From NCBI GenBank assembly GCA_044238435.1, contig JBIIDH010000074.1, forward strand, positions 1-18,296: DNA of 18,296 nucleotides, in the 5' to 3' direction. This DNA comes from VFMC01 sp044238435. Lineage in GTDB: Bacteria; Actinomycetota; Acidimicrobiia; Acidimicrobiales; Ilumatobacteraceae. The notes below the pieces were generated by a model. It saw nothing but the letters and a program-made list of their open reading frames with translations, was not told where the DNA came from and ran no database searches. Position numbers and translations under genes: made by a program. Positions 1 through 7,171 of the stretch are shown in pieces (the stretch's first letter is position 1; every line of letters starts with the position of its first letter).

Positions 1-387
1 GCCGGCTGCCCGGCCCGCGGCGCGGATGCCCTCCACGTAGGCCCGCATGTCGGCGAGTGGTCGACCGGTGGCGATGCCCAATCGCTCCATGGCCGGTTCG
101 TGGCTCACGCCGAGGCCGAGGCGGAACCGGCCGCCGCTCACCTCGGCCAGATGCCCGGCGGTGACGGCCACCTCGGCGGGATGGCTGTGGTAGATGGGCT
201 GGATGCTCGTCCAGAAGGCGATGCGCGACGTGACGTGGGCCAGCGAGCCGCACAGAGCGAGGTTGCCGTGGATGCCGGGGCTGGCGAGGCCGGCGAAGCC
301 GAGACGGTCGGCCTCGGCCGCCACCTCGAGGAGCGCGTTGCGCTTGGCGGGTACACCGATCACCGACAGGGCGGGCAGACGAGTCAT
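1..387 (-). CDS. LLM-class (probably F420-dependent) oxidoreductase, N-terminal part, cut by the left window edge
   Basis: The minus-strand frame starts at ATG 387-385 and stays open for 129 codons to base 1, so the C-terminal part lies outside the window. The translation begins MTRLPALSVIGVPAKRNALL and reads as the first half of a luciferase-like TIM barrel. Residues 20-34 form an early helix (EVAAEADRLGFAGLA), residues 53-68 carry the strand typical of the family (TSRIAFWTSIQPIYHS), and residues 79-96 carry HLAEVSGGRFRLGLGVSH, close to the 'SGGRF.LGLG.G' motif. In actinobacteria such proteins usually use cofactor F420 to oxidise or reduce small substrates; the substrate cannot be told from this fragment. 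The start is supported by a TACCGT element 7 bases upstream. The gene diverges from pimA with only 24 bases between the start codons. The family call is firm; the F420 preference is inferred. Confidence 0.85.
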   Translation of the reverse strand, partial: MTRLPALSVIGVPAKRNALLEVAAEADRLGFAGLASPGIHGNLALCGSLAHVTSRIAFWTSIQPIYHSHPAEVAVTAGHLAEVSGGRFRLGLGVSHEPAMERLGIATGRPLADMRAYVEGIRAAGRAAG

Positions 388-394
388 GCGGTCG

Positions 395-400
395 ACGGTA
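395..400 (-). promoter_or_regulatory. Predicted -10 element (TACCGT) of the LLM oxidoreductase gene
   Basis: On the minus strand TACCGT ends 7 bases before ATG 387, so transcription would begin at or next to the start codon (leaderless mRNA). It shares its TA step (399-400) with the oppositely oriented pimA element. No convincing -35 is visible. Confidence 0.55.
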
Positions 401-404
401 GCGT
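399..404 (+). promoter_or_regulatory. Predicted -10 element (TAGCGT) of pimA
   Basis: TAGCGT ends 7 bases before ATG 412, the same spacing as the minus-strand element facing it. It predicts a leaderless pimA transcript. There is no Shine-Dalgarno sequence in the remaining 7 bases. Confidence 0.55.
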
Positions 405-411
405 GCCTGCC

Positions 412-1671
412 ATGAGCGACCGGCCGTCGAACGGGGGAGAGGGTTCGGCGCCGGCGGCACAGCCCGCGCCCGCTCGCCGCAGGCCCCTGCGGGTCGGCAT
501 GGTGTGCCCGTACAGCCTGTCGGTGCCCGGTGGGGTGCAGGCACAGGTGATGGGTCTGTCGGGTGTGCTGCGCTCCATGGGAGTCGAGGTGCGCGTCCTC
601 GCGCCATGCGACGGGCCGCCCCCGGCCACGTTCGTCACCCCGCTGGGCAACAGCCTGCCCACGGCCGGCAACGGCTCGGTCGCCCCGCTCGCCCCGGATC
701 CGTCGTGCCAACTGCGTACCATCCGAGCTCTTGCCGACGAGGCGTTCGACGTGCTCCATCTGCACGAGCCGCTCGTGCCCGGCCCGACACAGACCGCACT
801 GGTGCTGAACTCGGCGCCCATCGTCGCCACGTTCCACGCCGCCGGCGACAGCATGGCGTACCGCTACCTCCGCCGACCGGTGGCCCAGATGGCCGAGCGC
901 ATCGACCTGCGCGTGGCGGTGTCGAAAGACGCCCAGCAACTCGCCGAGCACTACATCGGCGGCCGCTACGAGGTGCTCTTCAACGGTGTCGAACTCGATG
1001 AGTACCGCACCGGTGTGGTGGCTCCGGCGCCCGGACCGACGATCTTCTTCCTGGGTCGGCACGAGGAACGCAAGGGGCTCGGGGTACTGCTCGAGGCGTT
1101 GCAGGTGCTGCCTGCCGACGTGACGGTGTGGGTGGCGGGAACCGGGCCCGACTCCGAGGCGCTCCAGGCTCGCTATCGCGACGACCGGCGCATCGTGTGG
1201 CTCGGCAGGGTGAGCGAGGACGACAAGGTCGAGCGCATGCGCGCAGCGACGGTGTTCTGCGCCCCGTCGTTGCACGGCGAGTCGTTCGGTGTCGTGCTGG
1301 TCGAGGCGATGGCTGCAGGAACAGCGGTGGTGGCGAGCGGTCTCGACGGGTACCGCAACGTGGCCACCGATGACGTCGACGCGGTGCTGGTCGAGCCGGG
1401 TGATGTCGCCGCGCTGGCTCAGGCGCTGTCGCGTGTGCTGGCCGACCCGCGACTGCGCGAGCGACTGGTCGCGGCTGGAAGCCGTCGGGCCGACGACTTC
1501 TCGATGACGGCGCTCGCCCAGCGGTACGTGGCGCACTACGAGCGCCTGGCTGCCACCGGTCTGGCCCTCCACGAGCGACCGAGGGGTCGCCGGTGGTCCC
1601 GTTTGCTCAACAGGGCTGTGGTGCCTCGCCTCGCCCGTGCCTCGGCGTTCGTCGATCGGAGCAGTTCATGA
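412..1671 (+). CDS. pimA: Phosphatidyl-myo-inositol mannosyltransferase (PimA-like, GT4 family)
   Basis: A 419-residue GT-B glycosyltransferase. PimA transfers mannose from GDP-mannose to the inositol of phosphatidylinositol at the inner face of the membrane, the first step towards PIMs. The match is close: the N-terminal RVGMVCPYSLSVPGGVQ (27-43, glycine loop at 40-41), NGSVA (87-91), the HLHEP stretch (H118, the position of the functional histidine in mycobacterial PimA), GRHEERKG (R216 and K221, the nucleotide-sugar pair), and HGESFGVVLVEAMAAGTAVVAS (E290 and E298 of the EX7E motif). The frame is open further upstream, but ATG 412 is chosen because a TAGCGT element sits 7 bases before it and the upstream part would cover the divergent gene. 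It leaves a short polar N-terminal extension (about residues 1-25) before the fold. The stop overlaps the lemA start (ATGA). A related GT4 enzyme with another lipid acceptor is the main alternative. Confidence 0.82.
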   Translation: MSDRPSNGGEGSAPAAQPAPARRRPLRVGMVCPYSLSVPGGVQAQVMGLSGVLRSMGVEVRVLAPCDGPPPATFVTPLGNSLPTAGNGSVAPLAPDPSCQLRTIRALADEAFDVLHLHEPLVPGPTQTALVLNSAPIVATFHAAGDSMAYRYLRRPVAQMAERIDLRVAVSKDAQQLAEHYIGGRYEVLFNGVELDEYRTGVVAPAPGPTIFFLGRHEERKGLGVLLEALQVLPADVTVWVAGTGPDSEALQARYRDDRRIVWLGRVSEDDKVERMRAATVFCAPSLHGESFGVVLVEAMAAGTAVVASGLDGYRNVATDDVDAVLVEPGDVAALAQALSRVLADPRLRERLVAAGSRRADDFSMTALAQRYVAHYERLAATGLALHERPRGRRWSRLLNRAVVPRLARASAFVDRSSS

Positions 1672-2231
1672 TCTGGATCATCGTCCTCGCCGTCCTCGCC
1701 GTCGTCGCCGTGCTGGCCCTGGTGGTCATCGGTCTCTACAACGGCCTCGTCCGGTCACGCAACCAGGTCGACAACGCCTGGTCGCAGATCGATGTGCAGT
1801 TGAAGCGACGGATCGACCTCGTCCCCAACCTGGTCGAGACGGTGAAGGGCTACGCCGCTCACGAACGAGAGACCCTCGAGGCGGTCGTGCGGGCTCGCAA
1901 TGCGGCCATTGCCGCCCCGTCCGGCGACCCGCATGCCCAGGCCGCCGCCGACAACCAGATCAGCGGCGCTCTCCGTCAACTGTTCGCTCTGGGCGAGGCG
2001 TACCCCGAGTTGAAGGCGAACCAGAACTTTCTCGCCCTGCAGGAGGAACTCACGGCGACCGAAGGTCGGGTCGCCTATGCGCGGCAGTTCTACAACGACT
2101 CCGTGCTGGGCTACAACAACAAACTGCAGACCTTCCCCACGGTGGTCCTGGCAGGCATGTTCAACTTCGGTCAGCGCGACTACTTCGAGGTCGACGGCGC
2201 CGATCGTGCTGTGCCGAAGGTGCAGTTCTGA
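1668..2231 (+). CDS. lemA: LemA family membrane protein
   Basis: A 187-residue protein with one N-terminal membrane segment (about residues 2-23, IWIIVLAVLAVVAVLALVV) followed by a helical, mostly cytoplasm- or surface-exposed domain. The family signature is clear: YNGLVRSRNQVDNAWSQIDV, then QLKRRIDLVPNLVETVKGY, and a C-terminal YNNKLQTFPTVVLAGMF. LemA proteins have no established biochemical activity; they are often found beside HtpX-like or other envelope proteases, as here. The ATG at 1668 overlaps the pimA stop by four bases and is preceded by GGAG (1658-1661) with 6-base spacing, so translation is probably coupled to pimA. The function is inferred from context only. Confidence 0.92.
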   Translation: MIWIIVLAVLAVVAVLALVVIGLYNGLVRSRNQVDNAWSQIDVQLKRRIDLVPNLVETVKGYAAHERETLEAVVRARNAAIAAPSGDPHAQAAADNQISGALRQLFALGEAYPELKANQNFLALQEELTATEGRVAYARQFYNDSVLGYNNKLQTFPTVVLAGMFNFGQRDYFEVDGADRAVPKVQF

Positions 2232-2254
2232 CCTGGCCCCAGCCGCGCATCCGT

Positions 2255-2291
2255 CACGGGTGGAGGGCGGTGCCCGCGTTCGACACCCGTG
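2255..2291. repeat. 8-bp inverted repeat in the lemA-htpX gap
   Basis: CACGGGTG (2255-2262) and CACCCGTG (2284-2291) are perfect inverted copies separated by 21 bases. The right arm ends 6 bases before the predicted htpX -10. It could be an operator or a weak terminator of the pimA-lemA message; chance is not excluded. Confidence 0.4.
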
Positions 2292-2297
2292 GGCCGT

Positions 2298-2303
2298 TAC
2301 CCT
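2298..2303 (+). promoter_or_regulatory. Predicted -10 element (TACCCT) of htpX
   Basis: TACCCT ends 10 bases before ATG 2314, predicting a leader of only a few bases. It would give htpX and the DUF3048 gene a transcript of their own in addition to read-through from pimA-lemA. Confidence 0.4.
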
Positions 2304-2313
2304 GGCTGTTCTG

Positions 2314-3219
2314 ATGTTCGAACTCATCCGCGCCAATCGCCGCAAGAGTGCAGCCCTCGTCGTCGGCTTCGTCGTCCTACTGGCCCTGGTGGGTGCGGCG
2401 GTAGGGGTGCTCACCGGTCACGGTCTGATGGGCACCGCCGTCGCGTTGGTCATCTCGGGCGCCATCGCCTTCGGCTCGTACTGGAAGGCCGACTCCATCG
2501 CATTGGCCGTCAGCCGGGCTCGTCCCGCCGACCCCCAGGAGTTCCAGCGCCTCCACAACCTCGTCGAGGGGCTGTGCATCGCCAGCGGCCTGCCCAAGCC
2601 GCGCATCTACATCATCGACGACCCGGCCCCGAACGCCTTCGCCACCGGGCGCGATCCGCGCCACGCCGCCATCGCTGTCACCTCAGGTCTGCTCGACAAG
2701 CTGAACCGGGTCGAGCTCGAAGGTGTGGTGGCGCACGAGCTCGCCCACATCCGCAACTACGACATCCTCGTGTCCACGCTGGCTGTCACCCTGGTGGGTG
2801 GTGTCGCCATTCTCGCCGACACCGCCATCCGGCTGATGTGGTGGAACGGTGGCCGAGTGCCCCGCGAGGGCGATCGCGAAGACGGCAACAACCCGCTCGC
2901 CCTGTTCGGTTTCGCGTTGCTCATCGTGGCTCCGCTGCTCGCCAAGGTGATGCAGGCCACGATCAGCCGCCGGCGTGAGACCCTCGCCGACGTGAGCGCC
3001 TGCCAGATGACCCGCTACCCACCCGGGCTCATCGCGGCGCTCGAGAAGCTCCGCGACGACACCACCGTCACCCATTCGGCGTCCACCGCCACCGCCCATC
3101 TCTGGATCGAGCAGCCGATGTCGGGCGTGGGCGACGCCGGTCGGCTCGGCGGGATCCATCGCCTGTTCGACACCCATCCACCGCTCGAGGAGCGCATCGC
3201 ACTGCTGAGGGAACTGTGA
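2314..3219 (+). CDS. htpX: HtpX-like membrane zinc metalloprotease (M48)
   Basis: A 301-residue integral-membrane peptidase of family M48, which degrades misfolded or damaged membrane proteins. Two hydrophobic segments lie near the N terminus (about 12-34 and 38-55) and further ones near 153-172 and 195-212. The zinc motif HELAH is at 141-145, within VVAHELAHIRNYD. The third zinc ligand is probably E222 in SRRRETLADVSAC, corresponding to the family's 'SR.RE..AD' motif. The C terminus carries the usual THPP..ERI.LL ending. The length is normal for HtpX. ATG 2314 is preferred over more upstream in-frame codons because those lie inside lemA and a TACCCT element is placed just before this ATG. 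The stop overlaps the next start (GTGA). Association with lemA suggests a shared envelope quality-control role (inference). Confidence 0.93.
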   Translation: MFELIRANRRKSAALVVGFVVLLALVGAAVGVLTGHGLMGTAVALVISGAIAFGSYWKADSIALAVSRARPADPQEFQRLHNLVEGLCIASGLPKPRIYIIDDPAPNAFATGRDPRHAAIAVTSGLLDKLNRVELEGVVAHELAHIRNYDILVSTLAVTLVGGVAILADTAIRLMWWNGGRVPREGDREDGNNPLALFGFALLIVAPLLAKVMQATISRRRETLADVSACQMTRYPPGLIAALEKLRDDTTVTHSASTATAHLWIEQPMSGVGDAGRLGGIHRLFDTHPPLEERIALLREL

Positions 3220-4307
3220 ACCGAACTCGATCTGTTGTCATCGGCCTGGTGGCCGCATCGCTCGTCAGTGCGTCCTGCAGTGGCGACGGCGACACCGCTG
3301 CCGACACCAGTGCGCCCGCCACGACGGTGGCACCTTCCACCACGGTGACCCCCACCACCGAGGCCCCGGCCACCACTGCTGCACCCACCACCGAGGCGCC
3401 CACCACCACGGTGGCCGTGGTACCGCCGATGCCGCTCACTGGCCTGCCCATCCCGAACGACCTGCTGCCGCTGCGGCGGGCCCTGGTGGTGAAGATCGAC
3501 AACCACCCCCAGGCCCGGCCCCAGTTCGGCCTGAACGCTGCCGACATCGTGTACGAGGAGAATGTCGAGAACCTCACCCGGTTCGCAGCGGTGTACCACA
3601 GCCAGGACGTCGACCGTGTGGGCCCCATCCGCTCGGGTCGCACCCAGGACATCTCCCTGCTCGGGTCGCTCAACAAGCCGTTGTTCGCCTGGAGCGGTGG
3701 GAACGGCAACGTCACGGCAGCGGTGAAGGCCAGCGACCTGGTGAACCTCAGCCCTGCTGCCGTGAGCAACTCGGGGTACTACCGGGCGCCGCGTGGCAAC
3801 GAGGACTACGAGCACACGCTGTACAACAGCACCCAGTCGCTGTGGTCGCACCAGCCCGAGGAACTGTCGCCGCCCCCGGCGCAGTTCACCTACCGCGCCG
3901 ACGGTGTGGCTGCGGCGGGCGAAGCTTCTCCTGGTGTCGACGTGAAGATGGACGGCGTCGAGGTGGGCTGGACCTGGGACGGCGGATCGGCGAGCTATCT
4001 GCGCACCCAAGGCGGCAAGGCGCACAACGACGCCACGCTCGGTCAGGTGAACGCCGCCAACGTGGTGATCCTCGAGGTCGCCTACGAGCCGAGCCCGGCC
4101 GATGCGCGCAGCCCCGAGGCCCAGACCATCGGCACCGGTACGGCGTGGGTGTACACCGGAGGCGTCCTGGTGCGCGGCACCTGGACCCGCAACGACCGCC
4201 TCGAGCCGTTCACCCTCACCGATGCCTCGGGCGCGGTCATCGGCCTCACCCCCGGCCGCACCTGGGTGGAACTCGCCCGGGTGGGTAAGGTCGCACCGCG
4301 AGTGTGA
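3216..4307 (+). CDS. DUF3048 domain lipoprotein (YerB-like)
   Basis: A 363-residue predicted lipoprotein. A short hydrophobic signal (about 6-20) is followed by Cys21 in LVSASC; the lipobox is imperfect, with Ser at -3, so lipidation is likely rather than certain. Residues 30-70 are a Thr/Pro/Ala linker (repeats of the type PTTEAPTTT). The DUF3048 core starts near 76: VKIDNHPQARPQFGLNAADI (92-111), then YEENVE and GPIRSGRTQD (136-145). The C-terminal subdomain contains GTAWVYTGG and ends with TPGRTWVELA. The biochemical role of the family is not established. GTG 3216 overlaps the htpX stop by four bases and has GAGGGA (3207-3212) just upstream, so it is translationally coupled to htpX. An extracytoplasmic envelope function is the reasonable inference. 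Confidence 0.9.
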   Translation: MNRTRSVVIGLVAASLVSASCSGDGDTAADTSAPATTVAPSTTVTPTTEAPATTAAPTTEAPTTTVAVVPPMPLTGLPIPNDLLPLRRALVVKIDNHPQARPQFGLNAADIVYEENVENLTRFAAVYHSQDVDRVGPIRSGRTQDISLLGSLNKPLFAWSGGNGNVTAAVKASDLVNLSPAAVSNSGYYRAPRGNEDYEHTLYNSTQSLWSHQPEELSPPPAQFTYRADGVAAAGEASPGVDVKMDGVEVGWTWDGGSASYLRTQGGKAHNDATLGQVNAANVVILEVAYEPSPADARSPEAQTIGTGTAWVYTGGVLVRGTWTRNDRLEPFTLTDASGAVIGLTPGRTWVELARVGKVAPRV

Positions 4308-4394
4308 GTCGGCGCGCCCGGCTCGCGACGACGCTCGACTGTCGCACCCGACACACCGCCGCAATCCGCTGTGGGTCGCCGGAGGTCGGTTGGA

Positions 4395-4400
4395 TACGAT
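4395..4400 (+). promoter_or_regulatory. Predicted -10 element (TACGAT) of pdxS
   Basis: TACGAT ends 7 bases before ATG 4408. It overlaps another in-frame ATG (4399), which therefore could not be on the mRNA if this is the promoter. The element thus favours ATG 4408 and a leaderless message. Confidence 0.6.
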
Positions 4401-4407
4401 GACCGTC

Positions 4408-5301
4408 ATGAGTTCGACGAGCGGTTCCACGGGTACGTACCGGGTCAAGCGTGGCTTGGCCGAGATGATGAAGGGCGGCGTCATCATGGACGTCGTCACC
4501 CCGGAGCAAGCGCGTATCGCCGAGTCGGCCGGAGCCTGCGCCGTGATGGCGCTCGAGCGAGTTCCCGCCGACATCCGCCGCGACGGTGGCGTCGCCCGCA
4601 TGAGCGACCCCGAGATGATCGAGGGCATCCAGGCCGCGGTCACCATCCCGGTCATGGCCAAGGCCCGTATCGGCCACTTCGTCGAGGCACAGATCCTGCA
4701 GGCGCTCGGTGTCGACTACATCGACGAGAGCGAAGTGCTCACCCCGGCCGACGAGACCCACCACATCGACAAGTTCGCGTTCACCGTGCCGTTCGTGTGT
4801 GGCGCCACCAACCTCGGCGAGGCGCTGCGGCGCATCAGCGAGGGTGCCTGCATGATCCGCAGCAAAGGTGAGGCCGGAACGGGCAACATCGTCGAGGCCG
4901 TGCGCCACCTGCGCAGCATCCTCGGCGACATGAAGCGCATCCAGGCCGCCAACGACCAGGCCGAACTGTTCCAGTGGGCCAAGCAGTTGCAGGCGCCGCT
5001 GCCGCTGGTACAGGAGATCGCCGAGACCGGCACGCTGCCGGTGCCGCTGTTCTGCGCAGGTGGCATCGCCACCCCGGCCGACGCAGCGCTGGCCATGCAG
5101 CTCGGTGCCGAAGCCGTGTTCGTCGGCTCGGGCATCTTCAAGAGCGACGATCCCGAGCCGCGGGCCAAGGCCATCGTCGAGGCCACCACGCACTTCCGCG
5201 ACGCCGACATCCTCGCCAAGGTGAGCCGCGGCCTGGGTGCCCCGATGACGGGTATCGGCATGGACGCCATCAACCAGCGCTTCGCCGAGCGGGGTTGGTG
5301 A
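4408..5301 (+). CDS. pdxS: Pyridoxal 5'-phosphate synthase subunit PdxS
   Basis: A 297-residue (beta/alpha)8 synthase subunit. With PdxT it makes pyridoxal 5'-phosphate from ribose 5-phosphate, glyceraldehyde 3-phosphate and glutamine-derived ammonia (the DXP-independent route), in a cytosolic 12+12 complex. Conserved residues are visible: D28 in GGVIMDVVTPEQA, K85 in PVMAKARIGH (the lysine that forms the ribose 5-phosphate adduct) and K153 in RSKGEAGTGN (the second lysine, which holds later intermediates). LFCAGGIATPADAA and VFVGSGIF are the C-terminal phosphate-binding loops. The start at 4408 rather than 4399 is chosen from the -10 position. pdxT follows after 31 bases. The 100 bases upstream hold only the promoter and a weak repeat, CGCGAG/CTCGCG (4297-4302 and 4322-4327), around the preceding stop. 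Confidence 0.97.
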   Translation: MSSTSGSTGTYRVKRGLAEMMKGGVIMDVVTPEQARIAESAGACAVMALERVPADIRRDGGVARMSDPEMIEGIQAAVTIPVMAKARIGHFVEAQILQALGVDYIDESEVLTPADETHHIDKFAFTVPFVCGATNLGEALRRISEGACMIRSKGEAGTGNIVEAVRHLRSILGDMKRIQAANDQAELFQWAKQLQAPLPLVQEIAETGTLPVPLFCAGGIATPADAALAMQLGAEAVFVGSGIFKSDDPEPRAKAIVEATTHFRDADILAKVSRGLGAPMTGIGMDAINQRFAERGW

Positions 5302-5315
5302 GCAGTGCGGTCGGC

Positions 5316-5330
5316 GGGGGAGCAGCCCCC
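5316..5330 (+). promoter_or_regulatory. GGGGG/CCCCC hairpin over the pdxT ribosome-binding site
   Basis: GGGGG (5316-5320), loop AGCAG, CCCCC (5326-5330) forms a perfect 5-bp stem that ends two bases before the pdxT GTG. The only Shine-Dalgarno-like bases (GGGGGAG) are in the stem and loop, so the site should be masked unless ribosomes finishing pdxS (stop 5299-5301) open it. The structure is seen; the regulatory role is inferred. Confidence 0.45.
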
Positions 5331-5332
5331 AG

Positions 5333-5947
5333 GTGAACGCCACCGCCACTCCGGTCGTCGGTGTGCTCGCCCTGCAGGGCGCCTTCGCCGCGCATGAGCG
5401 TGCGCTGACCCGTCTGGGCGCGGTCACGCGTCAGGTCCGCACCGCGACCGACCTCGCGTCGGTCGATGCGCTGGTGATGCCCGGTGGCGAGAGCACCACC
5501 ATGATGCATCTGCTGGCCACCAACGAGTTGTTCGAACCGCTCGCGGCGCGTCTGGCCGCCGGGATGCCGGTGTTCGGCACCTGCGCGGGCATGATCCTGC
5601 TGGCAACCGAGGTGCTCGACGGCCGGGCGGGGCAGCGCAGCTTCGCCGCCATCGACATCGCCGTGCGCCGAAACGGATACGGACGCCAGGTCGACAGCTT
5701 CGAAGACGACCTCGATGTGGTGGGCCTCGACGAGCCGTTCCACGTTGTGTTCATCCGTGCCCCGAAAGTCGAGCGCATCGGCGACGACGTCGAGGTGCTG
5801 GCCCGGCACCGGGGAGTGCCCGTCCTGGCCCGCCAGGGCAACGTGCTCGTCGCCTCGTTCCATCCCGAACTCACCGACGACCTCCGTCTGCACGGGCTGT
5901 TCGTATCCCTCGTCCACCACGCTCTGCCGGCCACCGCAGCCAGCTGA
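5333..5947 (+). CDS. pdxT: Pyridoxal 5'-phosphate synthase glutaminase subunit PdxT
   Basis: A 204-residue class I glutamine amidotransferase that hydrolyses glutamine and channels ammonia to PdxS. The fold and catalytic triad are complete: VGVLALQGAFAAHE at the N terminus, the oxyanion-side PGGEST (50-55), nucleophile C84 in FGTCAGMILLA, and H177 and E179 in VASFHPEL. Family-specific IRAPKVERIG (141-150) is present. The length is usual. GTG 5333 gives the standard N terminus; its ribosome-binding bases are inside a hairpin, suggesting coupling to pdxS. yebC follows after 28 bases, so pdxS-pdxT-yebC-peroxiredoxin is probably one transcript. Confidence 0.96.
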   Translation: MNATATPVVGVLALQGAFAAHERALTRLGAVTRQVRTATDLASVDALVMPGGESTTMMHLLATNELFEPLAARLAAGMPVFGTCAGMILLATEVLDGRAGQRSFAAIDIAVRRNGYGRQVDSFEDDLDVVGLDEPFHVVFIRAPKVERIGDDVEVLARHRGVPVLARQGNVLVASFHPELTDDLRLHGLFVSLVHHALPATAAS

Positions 5948-5975
5948 GACCACCGCTACAAGGAGCCACCGCGTC

Positions 5976-6716
5976 ATGTCCGGTCATTCCAAATGGGCAA
6001 CGATCAAGCACAAGAAGGGTGCCGCCGACGCGCGGCGGGCGAAGGTGTTCGCCAAGCTCGCCCGTCAGCTCGAGGTGGCCGCACGCGACGGCGGCGGCGA
6101 CCCGGCCACCAACGCCACGCTGCGCACGATGGTGCTGAAGGCCAAGGCAGCGCAGATGAACAACGACCTCATCGACCGCGCCATCAAGCGCGGCACGGGC
6201 CAGAGCGACGGCGGCAACTACGAGGCCATCACCTACGAGGGCTATGCGCCCGGTGGTGTGGCGCTGCTCATCGACGTGCTCACCGACAACCGCAACCGGT
6301 CGAGCGCCGATGTGCGCAACGTGTTCTCGAAGCTGGGTGGCTCGCTGGCCGAACCCGGAGCCGTGGGTTGGCAGTTCAGCCGCAAGGGCGTCATCCTGGC
6401 CAAGGGTGGCGAGGACGAGGTGATGATGGCGGCACTCGATGCCGGCGCCGACGATGTGGCCGCCGACGGCGAGTTCTGGAAGATCACCTGCGACCCGTCG
6501 CTGCTGTACGACGTGCGCGATGCGCTGCAGGCGGCGAAGGTGGCCATCGAGTCGGCCGAGTCGACGATGGTGTCGTCGAACACCATCGAGGTCACCGATG
6601 TCGACGACGCCAAGAAGGTGCTGCGAATCATCGACGCGCTCGAGGACAACGACGACGTGCAGGACGTCTACGGCAACTTCGACATCAGCGACGAGATCAT
6701 GGAAGCAGTCGGCTGA
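5976..6716 (+). CDS. yebC: YebC/TACO1 family protein
   Basis: A 246-residue cytoplasmic protein of the YebC/PmpR/TACO1 family. The N terminus is diagnostic: MSGHSKWATIKHKKGAADAR, followed by KVFAKLARQLEVAAR, NATLRTMVLKAKAAQMNND and RNRSSADVRNVFSKLGGSL. Family members were first described as transcription regulators; more recent work links them to translation, including elongation through difficult stretches such as polyproline. Position next to pdxT and upstream of ruvC is common in actinobacteria. AAGGAG (5960-5965) lies 10 bases before ATG 5976, the clearest Shine-Dalgarno in the window. Its stop shares one base with the next start (TGATG). Confidence 0.96.
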   Translation: MSGHSKWATIKHKKGAADARRAKVFAKLARQLEVAARDGGGDPATNATLRTMVLKAKAAQMNNDLIDRAIKRGTGQSDGGNYEAITYEGYAPGGVALLIDVLTDNRNRSSADVRNVFSKLGGSLAEPGAVGWQFSRKGVILAKGGEDEVMMAALDAGADDVAADGEFWKITCDPSLLYDVRDALQAAKVAIESAESTMVSSNTIEVTDVDDAKKVLRIIDALEDNDDVQDVYGNFDISDEIMEAVG

Positions 6717-7171
6717 TGGCCCTGTCGGTGGGCGACCGTGCGCCCGACTTCACGCTGCCCGGTACCGGTGGGCGCGACTACACGCTTGGCGAGTTCGCCG
6801 GTCGTCCGGTGGTGCTGGTGTTCTACCCGGGCGACGACTCGGCGGTGTGCACCAAACAGCTCAACAGCTACAACGACGAACTGGCGCAGTTCGAGTCGCT
6901 CGACGCTCAGGTGCTCGGAGTCTCGGCGCAGGGCATCGAGAGCCACGAGCACTTCCGCGGCAAGTACGACTTCGGGTTCCCGCTGCTGGCCGACACCGAC
7001 AAGAAGGTGGCCGCCGCGTACGGCACGCTGGGCCCCATCGGGTTCCCGCGCCGCAGCGTGTTCGTGATCGACGCGCAGGGCATCGTGCGCTACGCCCACC
7101 GGGCTATCGCCGGTCTCACCTACCGCCCGGTCGACGAACTCGTCGCCGCGCTACGCGGTCTGTCGGCCTGA
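6716..7171 (+). CDS. bcp: Peroxiredoxin (AhpC/TSA, Bcp-like, single cysteine)
   Basis: A 151-residue thioredoxin-fold peroxidase that reduces hydrogen peroxide or organic hydroperoxides. The N terminus (GDRAPDFTLPGTGG) and the active-site segment VLVFYPGDDSAVCTKQ are typical. The PxxxSxxC motif gives P38, S42 and peroxidatic C45; the conserved Arg is in FPRRSVFVID. In many Bcp proteins a resolving Cys lies five residues after the peroxidatic one; here position 50 is Asn, and C45 is the only cysteine in the protein, so it must work as a 1-Cys enzyme with an external thiol. It starts on the last base of yebC and is probably co-translated with it. The AhpE/1-Cys subgroup is the main alternative name. 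Confidence 0.9.
   Translation: MALSVGDRAPDFTLPGTGGRDYTLGEFAGRPVVLVFYPGDDSAVCTKQLNSYNDELAQFESLDAQVLGVSAQGIESHEHFRGKYDFGFPLLADTDKKVAAAYGTLGPIGFPRRSVFVIDAQGIVRYAHRAIAGLTYRPVDELVAALRGLSA

Noticed and set aside
100..411. Upstream extension of the pimA frame to codons at 100 and beyond
   Set aside because: It would overlap the divergent LLM gene almost completely. The predicted peptide is His/Gly/Ala/Glu-rich, and PimA proteins start near the VGMVCPYS segment.
3015..4661. Long minus-strand open frame (548 codons) opposite htpX, the DUF3048 gene and pdxS
   Set aside because: It is antisense to three well-recognised genes, has low-complexity Gly/Arg/Val-rich composition and no recognisable domain. 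Such frames are expected on the reverse strand of GC-rich genes.
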